From contig NZ_JAFBCY010000002.1 in assembly GCF_016907975.1 (NCBI RefSeq), positions 186,001-250,000 on the forward strand: a stretch of DNA of 64,000 nucleotides. Direction: 5' to 3'. A program made the position numbers and the translations under genes. Shown piece by piece: positions 1-8,137 of this stretch; the first letter of the stretch is position 1, and each line of letters starts with the position of its first letter. The stretch is from Methylopila capsulata (lineage in GTDB: Bacteria > Pseudomonadota > Alphaproteobacteria > Rhizobiales > Methylopilaceae). The notes beneath the pieces are model-generated. The model was not told the origin of the DNA, ran no database searches, and saw only the letters and a program-made list of their open reading frames with translations.

Positions 1-491
1 TAGCGGAACGGCGCCTTGCCGTGCAGATACACGAAAGCTTGCAGCGCGCCTGTTGTGAGCACGCCGAGCGGCCGCTCGCCGGAGACCAGGCGGGCCGCGC
101 GCGGGGTCTCGCGCACGCCGGTCGCGAGCGCCAGCCGGCGCGCGGCGATGCGGCGGACGCCGTCGTCGCCGGCGGTCGTGACGACCAGCGCCTCGCCCGC
201 GCGCTCGATGGCGACCACGTTGGTCGCGAGCCTGAGCGCGACGCCCGCGCGGACCGCGCGCTCGGCCAGCCGCCGGGCGTAGGCCGGGCCGGTCAGCACG
301 CGGCCGAACTCCCGCAGGCCGAACGGCGGATGGCCGCAGTGGCGCGGGTTGCCGCCGGCGTCCGCCTCGCGGTCGACGACCAGCACCGACGCGACGCCCC
401 GCGCCTTCAGCCGCGTCGCGAGGCCAAGCCCCGCCGGACCGGCGCCGACGACCAGCGCCTCGACCTCGACGTCGACAGCCGCGCCGCTCAC
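1..491 (-). CDS. FAD-dependent pyridine-nucleotide oxidoreductase, 3' end outside window
   Basis: Translating leftward from the GTG at 491 gives an open frame of 163 codons that runs off the window edge. Near residues 14-20 it has the dinucleotide-binding glycine motif GAGPAG, followed by a typical FAD-binding strand ending in VVDRE. It resembles the HcnB/NirB-like NAD(P)/FAD oxidoreductases that often follow a GlpA-like gene. The GTG overlaps the stop of the upstream gene (GTGA), so the two are very probably co-translated and may form one flavoprotein complex. The electron acceptor and exact substrate cannot be read from this fragment. Confidence 0.8.
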   Translation of the reverse strand, partial: MSGAAVDVEVEALVVGAGPAGLGLATRLKARGVASVLVVDREADAGGNPRHCGHPPFGLREFGRVLTGPAYARRLAERAVRAGVALRLATNVVAIERAGEALVVTTAGDDGVRRIAARRLALATGVRETPRAARLVSGERPLGVLTTGALQAFVYLHGKAPFR

Positions 492-1870
492 GGGGCCTCG
501 GTCGGGGTCGCGAGCGGCGCTGCGAAGCGCCCCTCGGTCAAGACGGCGAGGCGCGCGAGACAATGAAAACCCTGGCAGCGCCCCATGGCGCAGCGGGTGC
601 GGCGCCTCAAGCCGCCGAAGTCGCCCGCGGGCAGCGGACCTGCGAGCGCCTGTTCGATCTCGCGCTTGGTGACCAGTTCGCAGTGGCAGACGACTCCGCC
701 GTGGCCGGCTGCGCTCCAGTCCCGCGGCAGGTGCTCGGCGAGGTTGGGCATGGGCGGACACTCGGGCTCGGCGACCGCCGCATGCGAATGGCCGAGCCGC
801 TCGTAGAGGCCGTAGACATGGCGGGCGATCCCGAGCGCCGCCGTCATGCCGGTGGAGCGGACGCCGCCGACCGTGATCCAGCTCCTGTCCGGCATGGCCG
901 CGATCCGGTAGCCCTTCTCCTCGGTCGCGGGGCGGAGGCCCGCGTAGGTCGCGGTGACGGGCATGCCCTCGAGCGCCGGCAGCATCTCGACCGCGCGGGC
1001 GATCAGCGCCTTGAGCGCGGCCTCGTCGGTCGCGGCGCGGTCGCGGTCCTGCTGCTCCTCGGCGGTCGGCCCCACCAGCACGTTCCCGAACGCGGTGCGG
1101 CAGAGCACGACGCCCTTGGTGCGCTCGGTCGGAACCGGCAGCACGATCGTGCGCAGCAGGCTCGCGGCGGCCTTGTCGAACACCACGAACTGGCCCTTCC
1201 GGGGCCGGATCTCGAAGGCGCTCTCGCCCAGCAGGCGGCGGTCGACGACGTCGCCATAGAGCCCCGCGCAGTTGATCACGACGCGGGCCCGGCGCCGTCC
1301 GCGCGAGGTCTCGAGCCGCCAGTGCTCCTCCTCTCTGCGCCCCGCCGCCACCTCCGCCCCGAACAGGATTTCGGCCCCGAGCGCTTTCGCCTGCAGGAGA
1401 TAGGCGAGGAAGGGCGACCAGGGATCGATGACATGCTCGCGCGGGACCAGCAGCGCCTCGCGCGCGCCCTCTCCGAGATGGGGCTCCCGCGCCCGGATCT
1501 CGGCGGGGCCGAGCCGCCGCACGTCGTCGACGCTGTTCGCCCGCGCCTGCGCCTCGACGCCGTCGAGCGCGGCCTGCTCCGCCTCCGTCCAGGCCACGAC
1601 CATGGCGCCCGTCTCGAGCACCGGCAGGTTGAGGCGCCCGCGGATCGCCATGTACTCGGCGTAGCCCGCCTGCACGCAGGCCTGCTCGAGACTCCCCGGC
1701 GGTGCGTCGAAGCCGGTGTGCAGGATGGCGCTGTTGGCCTTGCTCGCGCCCGACAGGAGATCGGCGCCGCGCTCCAGCACCAGCACCTTCGCGCCCTCGA
1801 GAGCGAAGCGCCGGGCCATGGCGCAGCCGACCGCGCCCGCTCCGATGATCGCCACGTCCGCGAGGGGCAT
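488..1870 (-). CDS. GlpA/GlpD-like FAD-dependent oxidoreductase with C-terminal BFD-like [2Fe-2S] domain
   Basis: 460 aa. The N-terminus carries an FAD Rossmann motif (AIIGAGAVGC, about residues 6-15) and a DAO-type fold. The C-terminus has a Cys cluster (VCHCE near 400, then RCAMGRCQGFHC near 435) typical of the Fer2_BFD domain of anaerobic glycerol-3-phosphate dehydrogenase subunit A. I chose the ATG at 1870 because GGAG lies just upstream; 21 extra codons are open 5' of it but lack a ribosome site. The divergent DeoR regulator supports a role in glycerol-3-phosphate or related polyol-phosphate oxidation. 2-hydroxyglutarate oxidase (LhgO-like) is the main alternative. Confidence 0.8.
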   Translation of the reverse strand: MPLADVAIIGAGAVGCAMARRFALEGAKVLVLERGADLLSGASKANSAILHTGFDAPPGSLEQACVQAGYAEYMAIRGRLNLPVLETGAMVVAWTEAEQAALDGVEAQARANSVDDVRRLGPAEIRAREPHLGEGAREALLVPREHVIDPWSPFLAYLLQAKALGAEILFGAEVAAGRREEEHWRLETSRGRRRARVVINCAGLYGDVVDRRLLGESAFEIRPRKGQFVVFDKAAASLLRTIVLPVPTERTKGVVLCRTAFGNVLVGPTAEEQQDRDRAATDEAALKALIARAVEMLPALEGMPVTATYAGLRPATEEKGYRIAAMPDRSWITVGGVRSTGMTAALGIARHVYGLYERLGHSHAAVAEPECPPMPNLAEHLPRDWSAAGHGGVVCHCELVTKREIEQALAGPLPAGDFGGLRRRTRCAMGRCQGFHCLARLAVLTEGRFAAPLATPTEAP

Positions 1871-1934
1871 CGCGCTCCGCTGCTCCGGTTCCCGCGCCAA
1901 CAATGGCGCGCTTCCACAACATGAAACTCTCAAC

Positions 1935-1962
1935 TTGACTGTTCGGTCAACATGAATGACCG
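1935..1962. promoter_or_regulatory. Candidate DeoR operator between divergent genes
   Basis: The short gap between the flavoprotein gene and the DeoR gene holds two overlapping inverted repeats: TTGAC-N6-GTCAA (1935-1939 / 1946-1950) and CGGTCA-N7-TGACCG (1944-1949 / 1957-1962). The position suits control of both divergent transcripts. Assignment to the neighbouring DeoR protein is inference. Confidence 0.45.
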
Positions 1963-1990
1963 TTCGTGCATATCAGGGGAGAGGCGCGGC

Positions 1991-2788
1991 ATGAGGCCGG
2001 ACAAGCGGCGCGAGCGGATCGTGGCGATGGTGCTGGAGCGGGAGAGGGTGTCGGTCGACGCTCTCGCCGACGCGCTCGACGCGTCCCGCGAGACCATCCG
2101 CCGCGACCTCGCCGAACTCGACGGCCAGGGCCGGCTGCGCAAGCTGCACGGCGGCGCCACGCTGCCGGGCCTCAGCCTGTACGAGCCGGACCGCGAAGGC
2201 CCGTTCCAGGCGCGGCTCGCGGAGAACGCCGCCGCCAAGCGCGCCGTCGCGCGCGCGGCGATCGGGCTGTTCCGGCCCGGCGACACGCTGTTCGTCGACA
2301 CCGGCACCACCACGCTGCTGTTCGCCGAGGAGCTGTCGCGGGCGCGCGGGCTCACCGTCATCACCAATTCGGCGGCGATCGCAGCCCTCGCCTCCCGCGG
2401 CGAGGACGCCCAGGCCTTCCTGCTCGGCGGCGAGTACCGCGACGGCGGCGCCGAATGCCTCGGCGCCATGGCGATCGACCAGATCCGCCGCTTCCACGCG
2501 GTCCACGCGGTGCTGACCGTCGGCGCCGTGCATGAGGCGGGCGTGCTCGACTACGACGCCCGCGAGGCCGAGATCGCCCGCGCGATGGTGGCCCAGGCGC
2601 GCGCCGTCACGGTGCTCGCGGACGCGTCGAAGTTCGACCGCAACGCGCCCTTCGTCGTCGCGCCGCTGGAGGCGGTCGGCCGGATCGTCACGGACGCGGT
2701 CCCCGCGGGACCGATCGCCGACGCCTTGGTCGCGGCCGGGGTCGAGGTGGTCGACGCCGGCGGGCCGGCGCGGGACGTGGCGCCATGA
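1991..2788 (+). CDS. DeoR/GlpR-family transcriptional regulator
   Basis: 265 aa. The N-terminal DeoR winged helix is clear (SVDALADALDASRETIRRDL, about residues 20-39, then LRKLHGGATLPG). A sugar-phosphate-sensing DeoRC domain follows (VDTGTTTLLFAEEL near 100). The ATG at 1991 is preceded by GGAGAGG; an upstream in-frame ATG at 1952 has no ribosome site and lies inside the operator repeats. Proteins of this family usually repress adjacent catabolic genes until a phosphorylated sugar or polyol binds. The divergent GlpA-like gene makes glycerol 3-phosphate a reasonable guess for the effector. Confidence 0.88.
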   Translation: MRPDKRRERIVAMVLERERVSVDALADALDASRETIRRDLAELDGQGRLRKLHGGATLPGLSLYEPDREGPFQARLAENAAAKRAVARAAIGLFRPGDTLFVDTGTTTLLFAEELSRARGLTVITNSAAIAALASRGEDAQAFLLGGEYRDGGAECLGAMAIDQIRRFHAVHAVLTVGAVHEAGVLDYDAREAEIARAMVAQARAVTVLADASKFDRNAPFVVAPLEAVGRIVTDAVPAGPIADALVAAGVEVVDAGGPARDVAP

Positions 2789-2803
2789 CCGTCGCCGCAG
2801 AAA

Positions 2804-2815
2804 CAGGCATGCCTG
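2804..2815. promoter_or_regulatory. 12-bp perfect palindrome upstream of transaminase gene
   Basis: CAGGCATGCCTG is a perfect dyad in the 133-bp gap before the transaminase gene, about 107 bp upstream of its start. It may be the operator of the amine module, for example for the MocR-type regulator at 8138. This is inference from position only. Confidence 0.3.
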
Positions 2816-2921
2816 AAAAGTGGCCCTGTCGCTTCTTGCCCAAGCGGCGCTTTTGGCCGGACCGCTCGAGCGCGAACGTGGCCTCCGAACGCGACCGATC
2901 CCGCTTTCAGGAGCGAACCAC

Positions 2922-3863
2922 ATGAGCGACACTGCGCCGGACTTCTCGATGGGCGCCGCCTACATGAACGGCGTCTACGTGCCGATCGCGGAGGCCAAGA
3001 TCCCGATCGGCGACTGGGGCTTCACCCATTCCGACGTCACCTACGACGTCGTGCACGTCACCGACGGCGCCTTCTTCCGCCTCGAAGACCACCTCACCCG
3101 CTTCCACAAGTCGCTCGACGGCTACCGGCTCGACCCGGGCGTGACCCGCGACGAGATGCGCGAGATCCTCGGCAAGGTGGTGGCGCTCTCGGGCCTGAAG
3201 CGCGCCTTCGTGGCCATGCTCTCGACCCGCGGCATCCCGCGCGTCTACGGCTCGCGCGACCCGATGGACTGCGACAACACCTTCATCGCCTACGCCGTGC
3301 CGTGGGTGGACGTGATCAAGCCCGAGGTGCAGGAGCGCGGCGCGCATCTGCTGGTCGCCTCGGTGCCGCGGATCTCGCCGAAGTCGCTCGACCCGACGCT
3401 CAAGAACTACATGTGGCGCGACTTCACCCGCGGCATGTTCGAGGCGAAGGACAAGGGCTTCGACACGGCCATCCTGCTCGATCAGGAGGGCTACCTGACC
3501 GAAGGCGCCGGCTTCAACGTCTTCATCGTCAAGGGGACCAAGGTGATCACGCCGGACCGCGGCGCGCTCGAGGGCGTCACCCGCCTGTCCGTGCTCGACC
3601 TCTGCCCGGAGCTGGGGCTGGAGCCGGTCATCGGCCCGATCACCTTCGACGACCTGATGGACGCCGACGAGGTGTTCACGGCGACGACCGCCGGCGGCGT
3701 CATGCCCTGCTCGCGCGTCAACGACCGGATCTACGGCAACGACCGGCCGGGGCCGATCAGCCAGACGCTCAAGGACACCTATTGGCGGAAGCATGTGGAG
3801 GGCTGGCACATGACGCCGGTCAACTACGCCGACGCCGAGAACCCGTTCAAGGCCGCGGCCTGA
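2922..3863 (+). CDS. Class IV PLP aminotransferase resembling (R)-selective amine transaminases
   Basis: 313 aa. It has the fold-type IV features of D-amino-acid/branched-chain aminotransferases: the PLP lysine is in DPTLKNYMWRD (about residue 155) and the phosphate-binding TTAGGVMP is near 258. The N-terminal segments GFTHSDVTYDVVHV and FFRLEDHLTRF, with TEGAGFNVFIV later, match the pattern I recall from Mycobacterium-type (R)-amine:pyruvate transaminases more than classical IlvE or Dat. The ATG at 2922 has AGGAG nine bases upstream. It sits just before a PotDABC-like importer, so it may deaminate the imported amine. A D-amino-acid transaminase role is the alternative. Confidence 0.8.
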   Translation: MSDTAPDFSMGAAYMNGVYVPIAEAKIPIGDWGFTHSDVTYDVVHVTDGAFFRLEDHLTRFHKSLDGYRLDPGVTRDEMREILGKVVALSGLKRAFVAMLSTRGIPRVYGSRDPMDCDNTFIAYAVPWVDVIKPEVQERGAHLLVASVPRISPKSLDPTLKNYMWRDFTRGMFEAKDKGFDTAILLDQEGYLTEGAGFNVFIVKGTKVITPDRGALEGVTRLSVLDLCPELGLEPVIGPITFDDLMDADEVFTATTAGGVMPCSRVNDRIYGNDRPGPISQTLKDTYWRKHVEGWHMTPVNYADAENPFKAAA

Positions 3864-3880
3864 ACGGACCGGACTGCGAA

Positions 3881-3914
3881 GCGGGCCCGGCTGCCGCCTG
3901 CGGCCGAGGCCCGC
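3881..3914 (+). other. Stem-loop between transaminase and binding-protein genes
   Basis: GCGGGCC (3881-3887) pairs with GGCCCGC (3908-3914). No U-run follows, so it is not a convincing terminator. It may be a processing or stabilising hairpin within a longer transcript. Confidence 0.3.
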
Positions 3915-3982
3915 GCGAAGAAATCGGGGAAACGACCAAGGCAGGCTCGGACGCTCACACCCCTCGTGACAAGGGCTTGGCC

Positions 3983-5179
3983 ATGACGACGAACGACAGC
4001 CTACCGCTTGGGTCTGCGGCCTCGCCCGCGGGCTTCGACCGCCGCAAGGCGCTGAAGACGATCGCCGCCGGCGCCGCCGCCGCGGTGGCGATGCCCTACG
4101 TCCGCCCGGCCTCCGCCGCGCCGACCACGCTGCGCGCCCTGATGTGGGAGGTCTACGCCATCCCCGAGGTCATCAAGGCCTTCGAGGACAAGCACAACGT
4201 CAAGTTCTCGCCGACCTTCTTCGACGGCAACTCCGAGGCCTACAACAAGCTCCGCGTCGGCGGCACGCGGGACTTCGACCTGGTGCAGGCGGACGGCTTC
4301 TGGCCGGGGCTGTACTACCGCGAGAAGCTGATCCGGGCGATCGACTACGCCAAGATCCCGAACACGGCCAAGGTGTTCCCGGTGTTCAAGCCGGACCGCT
4401 TCAAGCTGCTGACCGACGAGGCCACCGGCACGCACTTCGGCGTCACCTGGTGCTGGGGCAGCTACGGCACGACCTACAACACCGCGATGATGCCGAAGGA
4501 CAAGGTCCAGAGCATCGAGTGCCTGTTCGATCCCGCGTTCTCCGGCCGGCTCGCCACCAGCGCGCGCTTCGAGGAGAACATCGCGCTCGCCGGCATCCTG
4601 GTCGCGACCCGCATGGGCACCAAGGACAAGCCGCGCCCGGACGGCAAGCCGTTCAACCCGTACGTCCTCACCGACGAGGAGCTGGCCGGCGTCGAGAAGC
4701 TGCTGATCGAGCAGAAGAAGCTGCTGCTCACCCGCTACAACGACAACAACACGCTGCAGCAGCTGCTCGAGAGCGGCGCGATCGCCGCGGCGCCGGAGTT
4801 CGCGCAGTCCTACCGCGTGCTGCTCGCCAAGAAGGCCAAGGGCGAGATCGACGCCGACTTCGCCCACCAGCTCATCCCGAAGGAGGGCGGCCTCGGCTGG
4901 GTCGACACCTGGCTTGTCACGTCCGGCGTCGCGGACGGCCCCACGCTCACGCTCTGCGAGCAGTTCATGGACATGATGCTCTCGCCCGACATCATGAAGC
5001 AGCAGGCGCTGATCGGCGGCGCCTCGACCACGATCGACATCCGCTCGATCGCGACCCCCGAGGAGCAGAAGCTCTACCTCATGGACCGCACCGAGGAGCT
5101 GTCGGACATGTACATGTTCGACCAGCCGTCCTCGACGGAGAAGTGGGAGCGGGTCTGGTCGCGCATGCAGGCCGCCTGA
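3983..5179 (+). CDS. PotD-like ABC transporter substrate-binding protein with Tat signal
   Basis: 398 aa. The N-terminus has a twin-arginine signal (FDRRKALK, then an alanine-rich hydrophobic stretch ending ASAAP near residue 46), so the folded protein should be exported by Tat. The mature part looks like the spermidine/putrescine/polyamine SBP family (SBP_bac_8), with conserved blocks FDLVQADGFWPG and TWCWGSYGTTYNT. I took the ATG at 3983; the frame is open far upstream but that part is shadow. It is the first transporter gene, followed by ATPase and two permeases in PotD-A-B-C order. The ligand is unknown; an amine fits the context. Confidence 0.85.
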   Translation: MTTNDSLPLGSAASPAGFDRRKALKTIAAGAAAAVAMPYVRPASAAPTTLRALMWEVYAIPEVIKAFEDKHNVKFSPTFFDGNSEAYNKLRVGGTRDFDLVQADGFWPGLYYREKLIRAIDYAKIPNTAKVFPVFKPDRFKLLTDEATGTHFGVTWCWGSYGTTYNTAMMPKDKVQSIECLFDPAFSGRLATSARFEENIALAGILVATRMGTKDKPRPDGKPFNPYVLTDEELAGVEKLLIEQKKLLLTRYNDNNTLQQLLESGAIAAAPEFAQSYRVLLAKKAKGEIDADFAHQLIPKEGGLGWVDTWLVTSGVADGPTLTLCEQFMDMMLSPDIMKQQALIGGASTTIDIRSIATPEEQKLYLMDRTEELSDMYMFDQPSSTEKWERVWSRMQAA

Positions 5180-5225
5180 GCCCTTCGAGCGCGCGCGGTC
5201 CTTCCCGGGCCGCCGCGCTCAAGCG

Positions 5226-5274
5226 GCGCGCCGGCGTCCGTCTCGCCCACGAACGCCGGCGCGCGAGCCCTTTT
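5226..5274 (+). terminator. Strong hairpin plus U-run between binding-protein and ATPase genes
   Basis: GCGCGCCGGCGT (5226-5237) pairs perfectly with ACGCCGGCGCGC (5253-5264), and TTTT follows at 5271-5274. It lies inside the transporter operon, so it is best read as a partial terminator or 3' stabiliser that keeps binding-protein mRNA more abundant than permease mRNA, as known for other ABC operons. Confidence 0.55.
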
Positions 5275-5307
5275 CCGATCCGCGTCGTCCGCAGGAGTTC
5301 CCAGCGC

Positions 5308-6390
5308 GTGTCCTACATCTCCCTCGACGGCGTCTCGAAGCAGTACGGCGCCGCATGGGCCGTCGACCGGGTGGCGATGGCGATCGAGAAGACCGAGTTC
5401 GTCTCGCTGCTGGGCCCCAGCGGCTCCGGCAAGACCACCCTGCTGCGCATCATCGCGGGGCTGGAAAAGCCGACCAACGGCCGGGTGCTGATCGGCGGCG
5501 AGGACGTCACGGACCTGCCTCCGCACAAGCGGGGCGTCGCGATGGTGTTCCAGGAGTTCCTGCTGTTCCCGCACCGGACCGTGCGCGAAAACCTCGCCTT
5601 CCCGCTGCGCATGCTGAAGCTGCCGAAGACGGAGATGGACGAGCGCATCGACTGGGTGCTCGGCATCCTGTCGCTGCGCGGGCTCGAGGGCCGCTATCCC
5701 AACCAGCTCTCCGGCGGCCAGCAGCAGCGCGTCGCGCTCGGCCGCGGGCTCGTCGGCCGGCCGAAGGCGCTGCTGCTCGACGAACCGCTCGCCAACCTCG
5801 ACCGCGAGCTGCGGCAGGAGATGGAGGTCGAGATCCGCAAGCACCAGACGGCGCTCGGCATTCCCTTCATCTACGTCACGCACAACCAGGAGGAAGCGCT
5901 CTCCATGAGCGACCGGATCGCGGTGGTGCGGAACGGCCGGATCGAGGACTTCGCGCCGCGCGCCGAGATCTACGACCGGCCGAAGACCGCCTTCATCGCC
6001 CAGTTCGTGGGGCGCTCGAACCGCTTCGTCGGCGTGTTGAAGCGCGAGGGCGCGACCGCGGCGATCGACGCCGGCGCCGTCGCGCTCGCGACCGCCGACC
6101 GGCCCGGGCTCAAGGACGGCGCGCCGGTCGCGGCCTATGTGAAGAACGAGAAGATCCGGCTGCGGACGCCGGAGACGCTGCACGCGGTGGGCGCGAACGC
6201 GCTGGCGGCGACCGTCAAGCACGTCATCCTGCGCGGGCCTTACGCCGAGTACGTCCTGACCTGGGCCGCCGGCGAGATGATCGCGAGCCGGCCCCGCGCC
6301 GAGGTGGAGTTCTCCGCCGGCGACGCCGTGGTCGCGCACTGGGACCCGGCCGACGTCGACGTCTTTCCCGAGAAGGAGGCCGCCGCGTGA
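5308..6390 (+). CDS. PotA-like ABC transporter ATPase with TOBE domain
   Basis: 360 aa. It has Walker [10 protein letters not shown] (residues 36-44), Q-loop FQEFLLF, signature [15 protein letters not shown], Walker [13 protein letters not shown] and H-loop THNQEEA. The C-terminal about 110 residues form the TOBE_2 domain of the polyamine/iron/thiamine importer class. The start is the GTG at 5308, with AGGAG ten bases upstream. It drives the two permeases that follow, and its end overlaps the next start by GTGA. Confidence 0.93.
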   Translation: MSYISLDGVSKQYGAAWAVDRVAMAIEKTEFVSLLGPSGSGKTTLLRIIAGLEKPTNGRVLIGGEDVTDLPPHKRGVAMVFQEFLLFPHRTVRENLAFPLRMLKLPKTEMDERIDWVLGILSLRGLEGRYPNQLSGGQQQRVALGRGLVGRPKALLLDEPLANLDRELRQEMEVEIRKHQTALGIPFIYVTHNQEEALSMSDRIAVVRNGRIEDFAPRAEIYDRPKTAFIAQFVGRSNRFVGVLKREGATAAIDAGAVALATADRPGLKDGAPVAAYVKNEKIRLRTPETLHAVGANALAATVKHVILRGPYAEYVLTWAAGEMIASRPRAEVEFSAGDAVVAHWDPADVDVFPEKEAAA

Positions 6391-7247
6391 GGAGCCGCCT
6401 CGCCCCCTGGCTGACGCTCGGCGTCCCGACCGTTTTCCTGATCGCGCTGTTCGTCCTGCCGCTGCTCTCGATGCTGGTGCTGAGCGTCTGGCGGACCGAG
6501 AACTACCACATCGTCCAGGACTGGAACCTCAGGAACTACTGGGTGCTGGCGACCGACGGCGCCTACGCCACCTTCCTCCTCCGCTCGATCGCAATGGCGA
6601 CCGCGGTCTCGGTGATCTGCACCGCCATCGCCTGGCCGGTCGCCTACGGCATCACGCTCTACGGCGGGCGCTACAAGCTGCTGCTGACGCTGGGCTTCGC
6701 GGTGCCGTTCCTCACCGGCGAGGTGCTGCGGGTGATCGCGCTGCAGGGGCTGCTCGGACCCGTGGGCCTCGTCAACGGCGTGCTGATGTCGCTCGGGGCC
6801 GCGCCGCTGCGCGCCATCATGTACACCAACGTCGCGAGCGCGATCGGGCTCGTCTACCTCTACCTGCCGATCGTGGTGACGGTGATCTACCTGTCGCTGC
6901 TGAACTTCGACCAGCGGCTGCTCGACGCCGCCAAGATCTTCGGCGCGAGCCCGGCGCGCGCCTTCTTCGAAATCGCCTGGCCGCTCAACCTGTTCGGCAC
7001 GCTGATCGGCTTCGCGCTCTGCTTCATCCCCTGCCTCTCGGCGACGCTCGCGCCGCGCTTCCTCGGCGGCCCGAACGGCACGCTCTACGGCATGGCGATG
7101 GCGCAGCAGTTCGGCGAAAGCGGCACCTGGGCGCTCGGCGCCGCCATGGGCGTGGTGCTGTTCGTGCTCTCGATCGCGGCGGTGTTCGTGGCGTTCCGCA
7201 CGGTCGACCTGCGCCGCACCGGCTTCACGGGCTTCGGGAGGAGCTGA
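6387..7247 (+). CDS. PotB-like ABC transporter permease
   Basis: 286 aa. Six hydrophobic segments are visible, the first beginning around residue 10 (LTLGVPTVFLIALFVLPLL). The EAA-like cytoplasmic loop for the ATPase reads DAAKIFGASPARAFFEIAWPL near residue 190. The GTG at 6387 overlaps the ATPase stop and has AGGAGG eight bases upstream. It is the first of two membrane subunits of the importer. Confidence 0.9.
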   Translation: MRSRLAPWLTLGVPTVFLIALFVLPLLSMLVLSVWRTENYHIVQDWNLRNYWVLATDGAYATFLLRSIAMATAVSVICTAIAWPVAYGITLYGGRYKLLLTLGFAVPFLTGEVLRVIALQGLLGPVGLVNGVLMSLGAAPLRAIMYTNVASAIGLVYLYLPIVVTVIYLSLLNFDQRLLDAAKIFGASPARAFFEIAWPLNLFGTLIGFALCFIPCLSATLAPRFLGGPNGTLYGMAMAQQFGESGTWALGAAMGVVLFVLSIAAVFVAFRTVDLRRTGFTGFGRS

Positions 7248-8068
7248 TGCGGTTTCGTCCGGGCAAGATCGCGCTGATCGCGACCGTCGTCGTCTCCTAC
7301 CTCTTCCTCTACCTGCCGATCGTGCACATCGGCCTCGCCAGCCTGTCGCGGAACTCGAGCTTCCCCTACCCCCCGCACTGGTCGTTCGCGACCATGTCCC
7401 GGCTGCTCGGCAATTCGCTGTACCAGACCGCGCTCGGCAACAGCCTGCTGCTGGGCGTGCTCGTGGCGACGCTCTCCACCGCGCTCGCCGGCGCAGCCAC
7501 CATCGGGCTGATGCGGCACGCGGGGCGGAAGACCACCCTGTTCCTCGCGCTGTTCATCGCGCCGCTGTTCGTGGCCGAGGTGCTGCTCGGCATCTCCTCG
7601 CTGATCTTCAGCGGGCTGTTCCTGGGGCTGCAGGGCAATCTCGGCTCGGCGGTGCTCGCCAACGTCGTGCACTGCTTCTCCTACGCCCTGCTGATCATGG
7701 CGACGCAGCTCTACCGCTACGACTGGCGGCTCGACGACGCCGCCATGGTGTTCGGCGCGACGCCGGCGCGCACCTTCTTCGAGGTGACCCTGCCCCTGAT
7801 CTGGCCGGGACTGCTGGGCGCCTTCATCGTCACCTTCATCATGGCGTTCAACAACCTCGAGATCTCGTTCTACCTGCTGGGCGCCACGCCCACCCTGCCC
7901 TCCGTCGCCTGGGGCGCGCTGCGCTACGGCGTGAAGCCGGAGCTCTACGCGCTCGCGACCTGCGTGAACCTGGTGGTGCTCTGCGTGCTCGCGGTGATGT
8001 TCGTGCTGATGCGCACCGGGCTCGCCACCTTCGGCCATCGGCCGGAACGGGAGCGGGCGGCGGTCTGA
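7247..8068 (+). CDS. PotC-like ABC transporter permease
   Basis: 273 aa. It has six predicted membrane spans and an EAA-loop motif (DDAAMVFGATPARTFFEV near residue 163). Its ATG overlaps the previous stop by one base (TGATG), so coupling is certain. It is the second membrane subunit of the amine-type importer and the last gene of the operon. A GC-rich hairpin follows at 8069-8088. Confidence 0.9.
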   Translation: MRFRPGKIALIATVVVSYLFLYLPIVHIGLASLSRNSSFPYPPHWSFATMSRLLGNSLYQTALGNSLLLGVLVATLSTALAGAATIGLMRHAGRKTTLFLALFIAPLFVAEVLLGISSLIFSGLFLGLQGNLGSAVLANVVHCFSYALLIMATQLYRYDWRLDDAAMVFGATPARTFFEVTLPLIWPGLLGAFIVTFIMAFNNLEISFYLLGATPTLPSVAWGALRYGVKPELYALATCVNLVVLCVLAVMFVLMRTGLATFGHRPERERAAV

Positions 8069-8088
8069 GCGCCGCGCCCCCGCGGCGC
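8069..8088 (+). terminator. Weak hairpin after importer operon
   Basis: GCGCCGCG (8069-8076) and CGCGGCGC (8081-8088) form an 8-bp stem with a four-C loop, right after the permease stop. Only GAATCTT follows rather than a U-run, so termination efficiency is doubtful. Confidence 0.35.
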
Positions 8089-8137
8089 GAATCTTGCGTG
8101 CGGTCGGCGTCACGCGACCCTCGCCCGGAATGCCGCC

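Noticed and set aside
563-1924. Long plus-strand frame of 453 codons opposite the flavoprotein gene
   Set aside because: It has no recognisable domain and reads as the Arg/Ala/Gly-rich shadow typical of GC-rich DNA. The minus strand has a clear FAD domain and iron-sulfur cysteines. The same reasoning removed most long opposite-strand frames in the window.
2817-2842. Possible sigma-54 promoter (TGGCCC...TTGC) upstream of the transaminase gene
   Set aside because: The spacing between GG and GC is 14 bases instead of 10, so the -24/-12 geometry is wrong.
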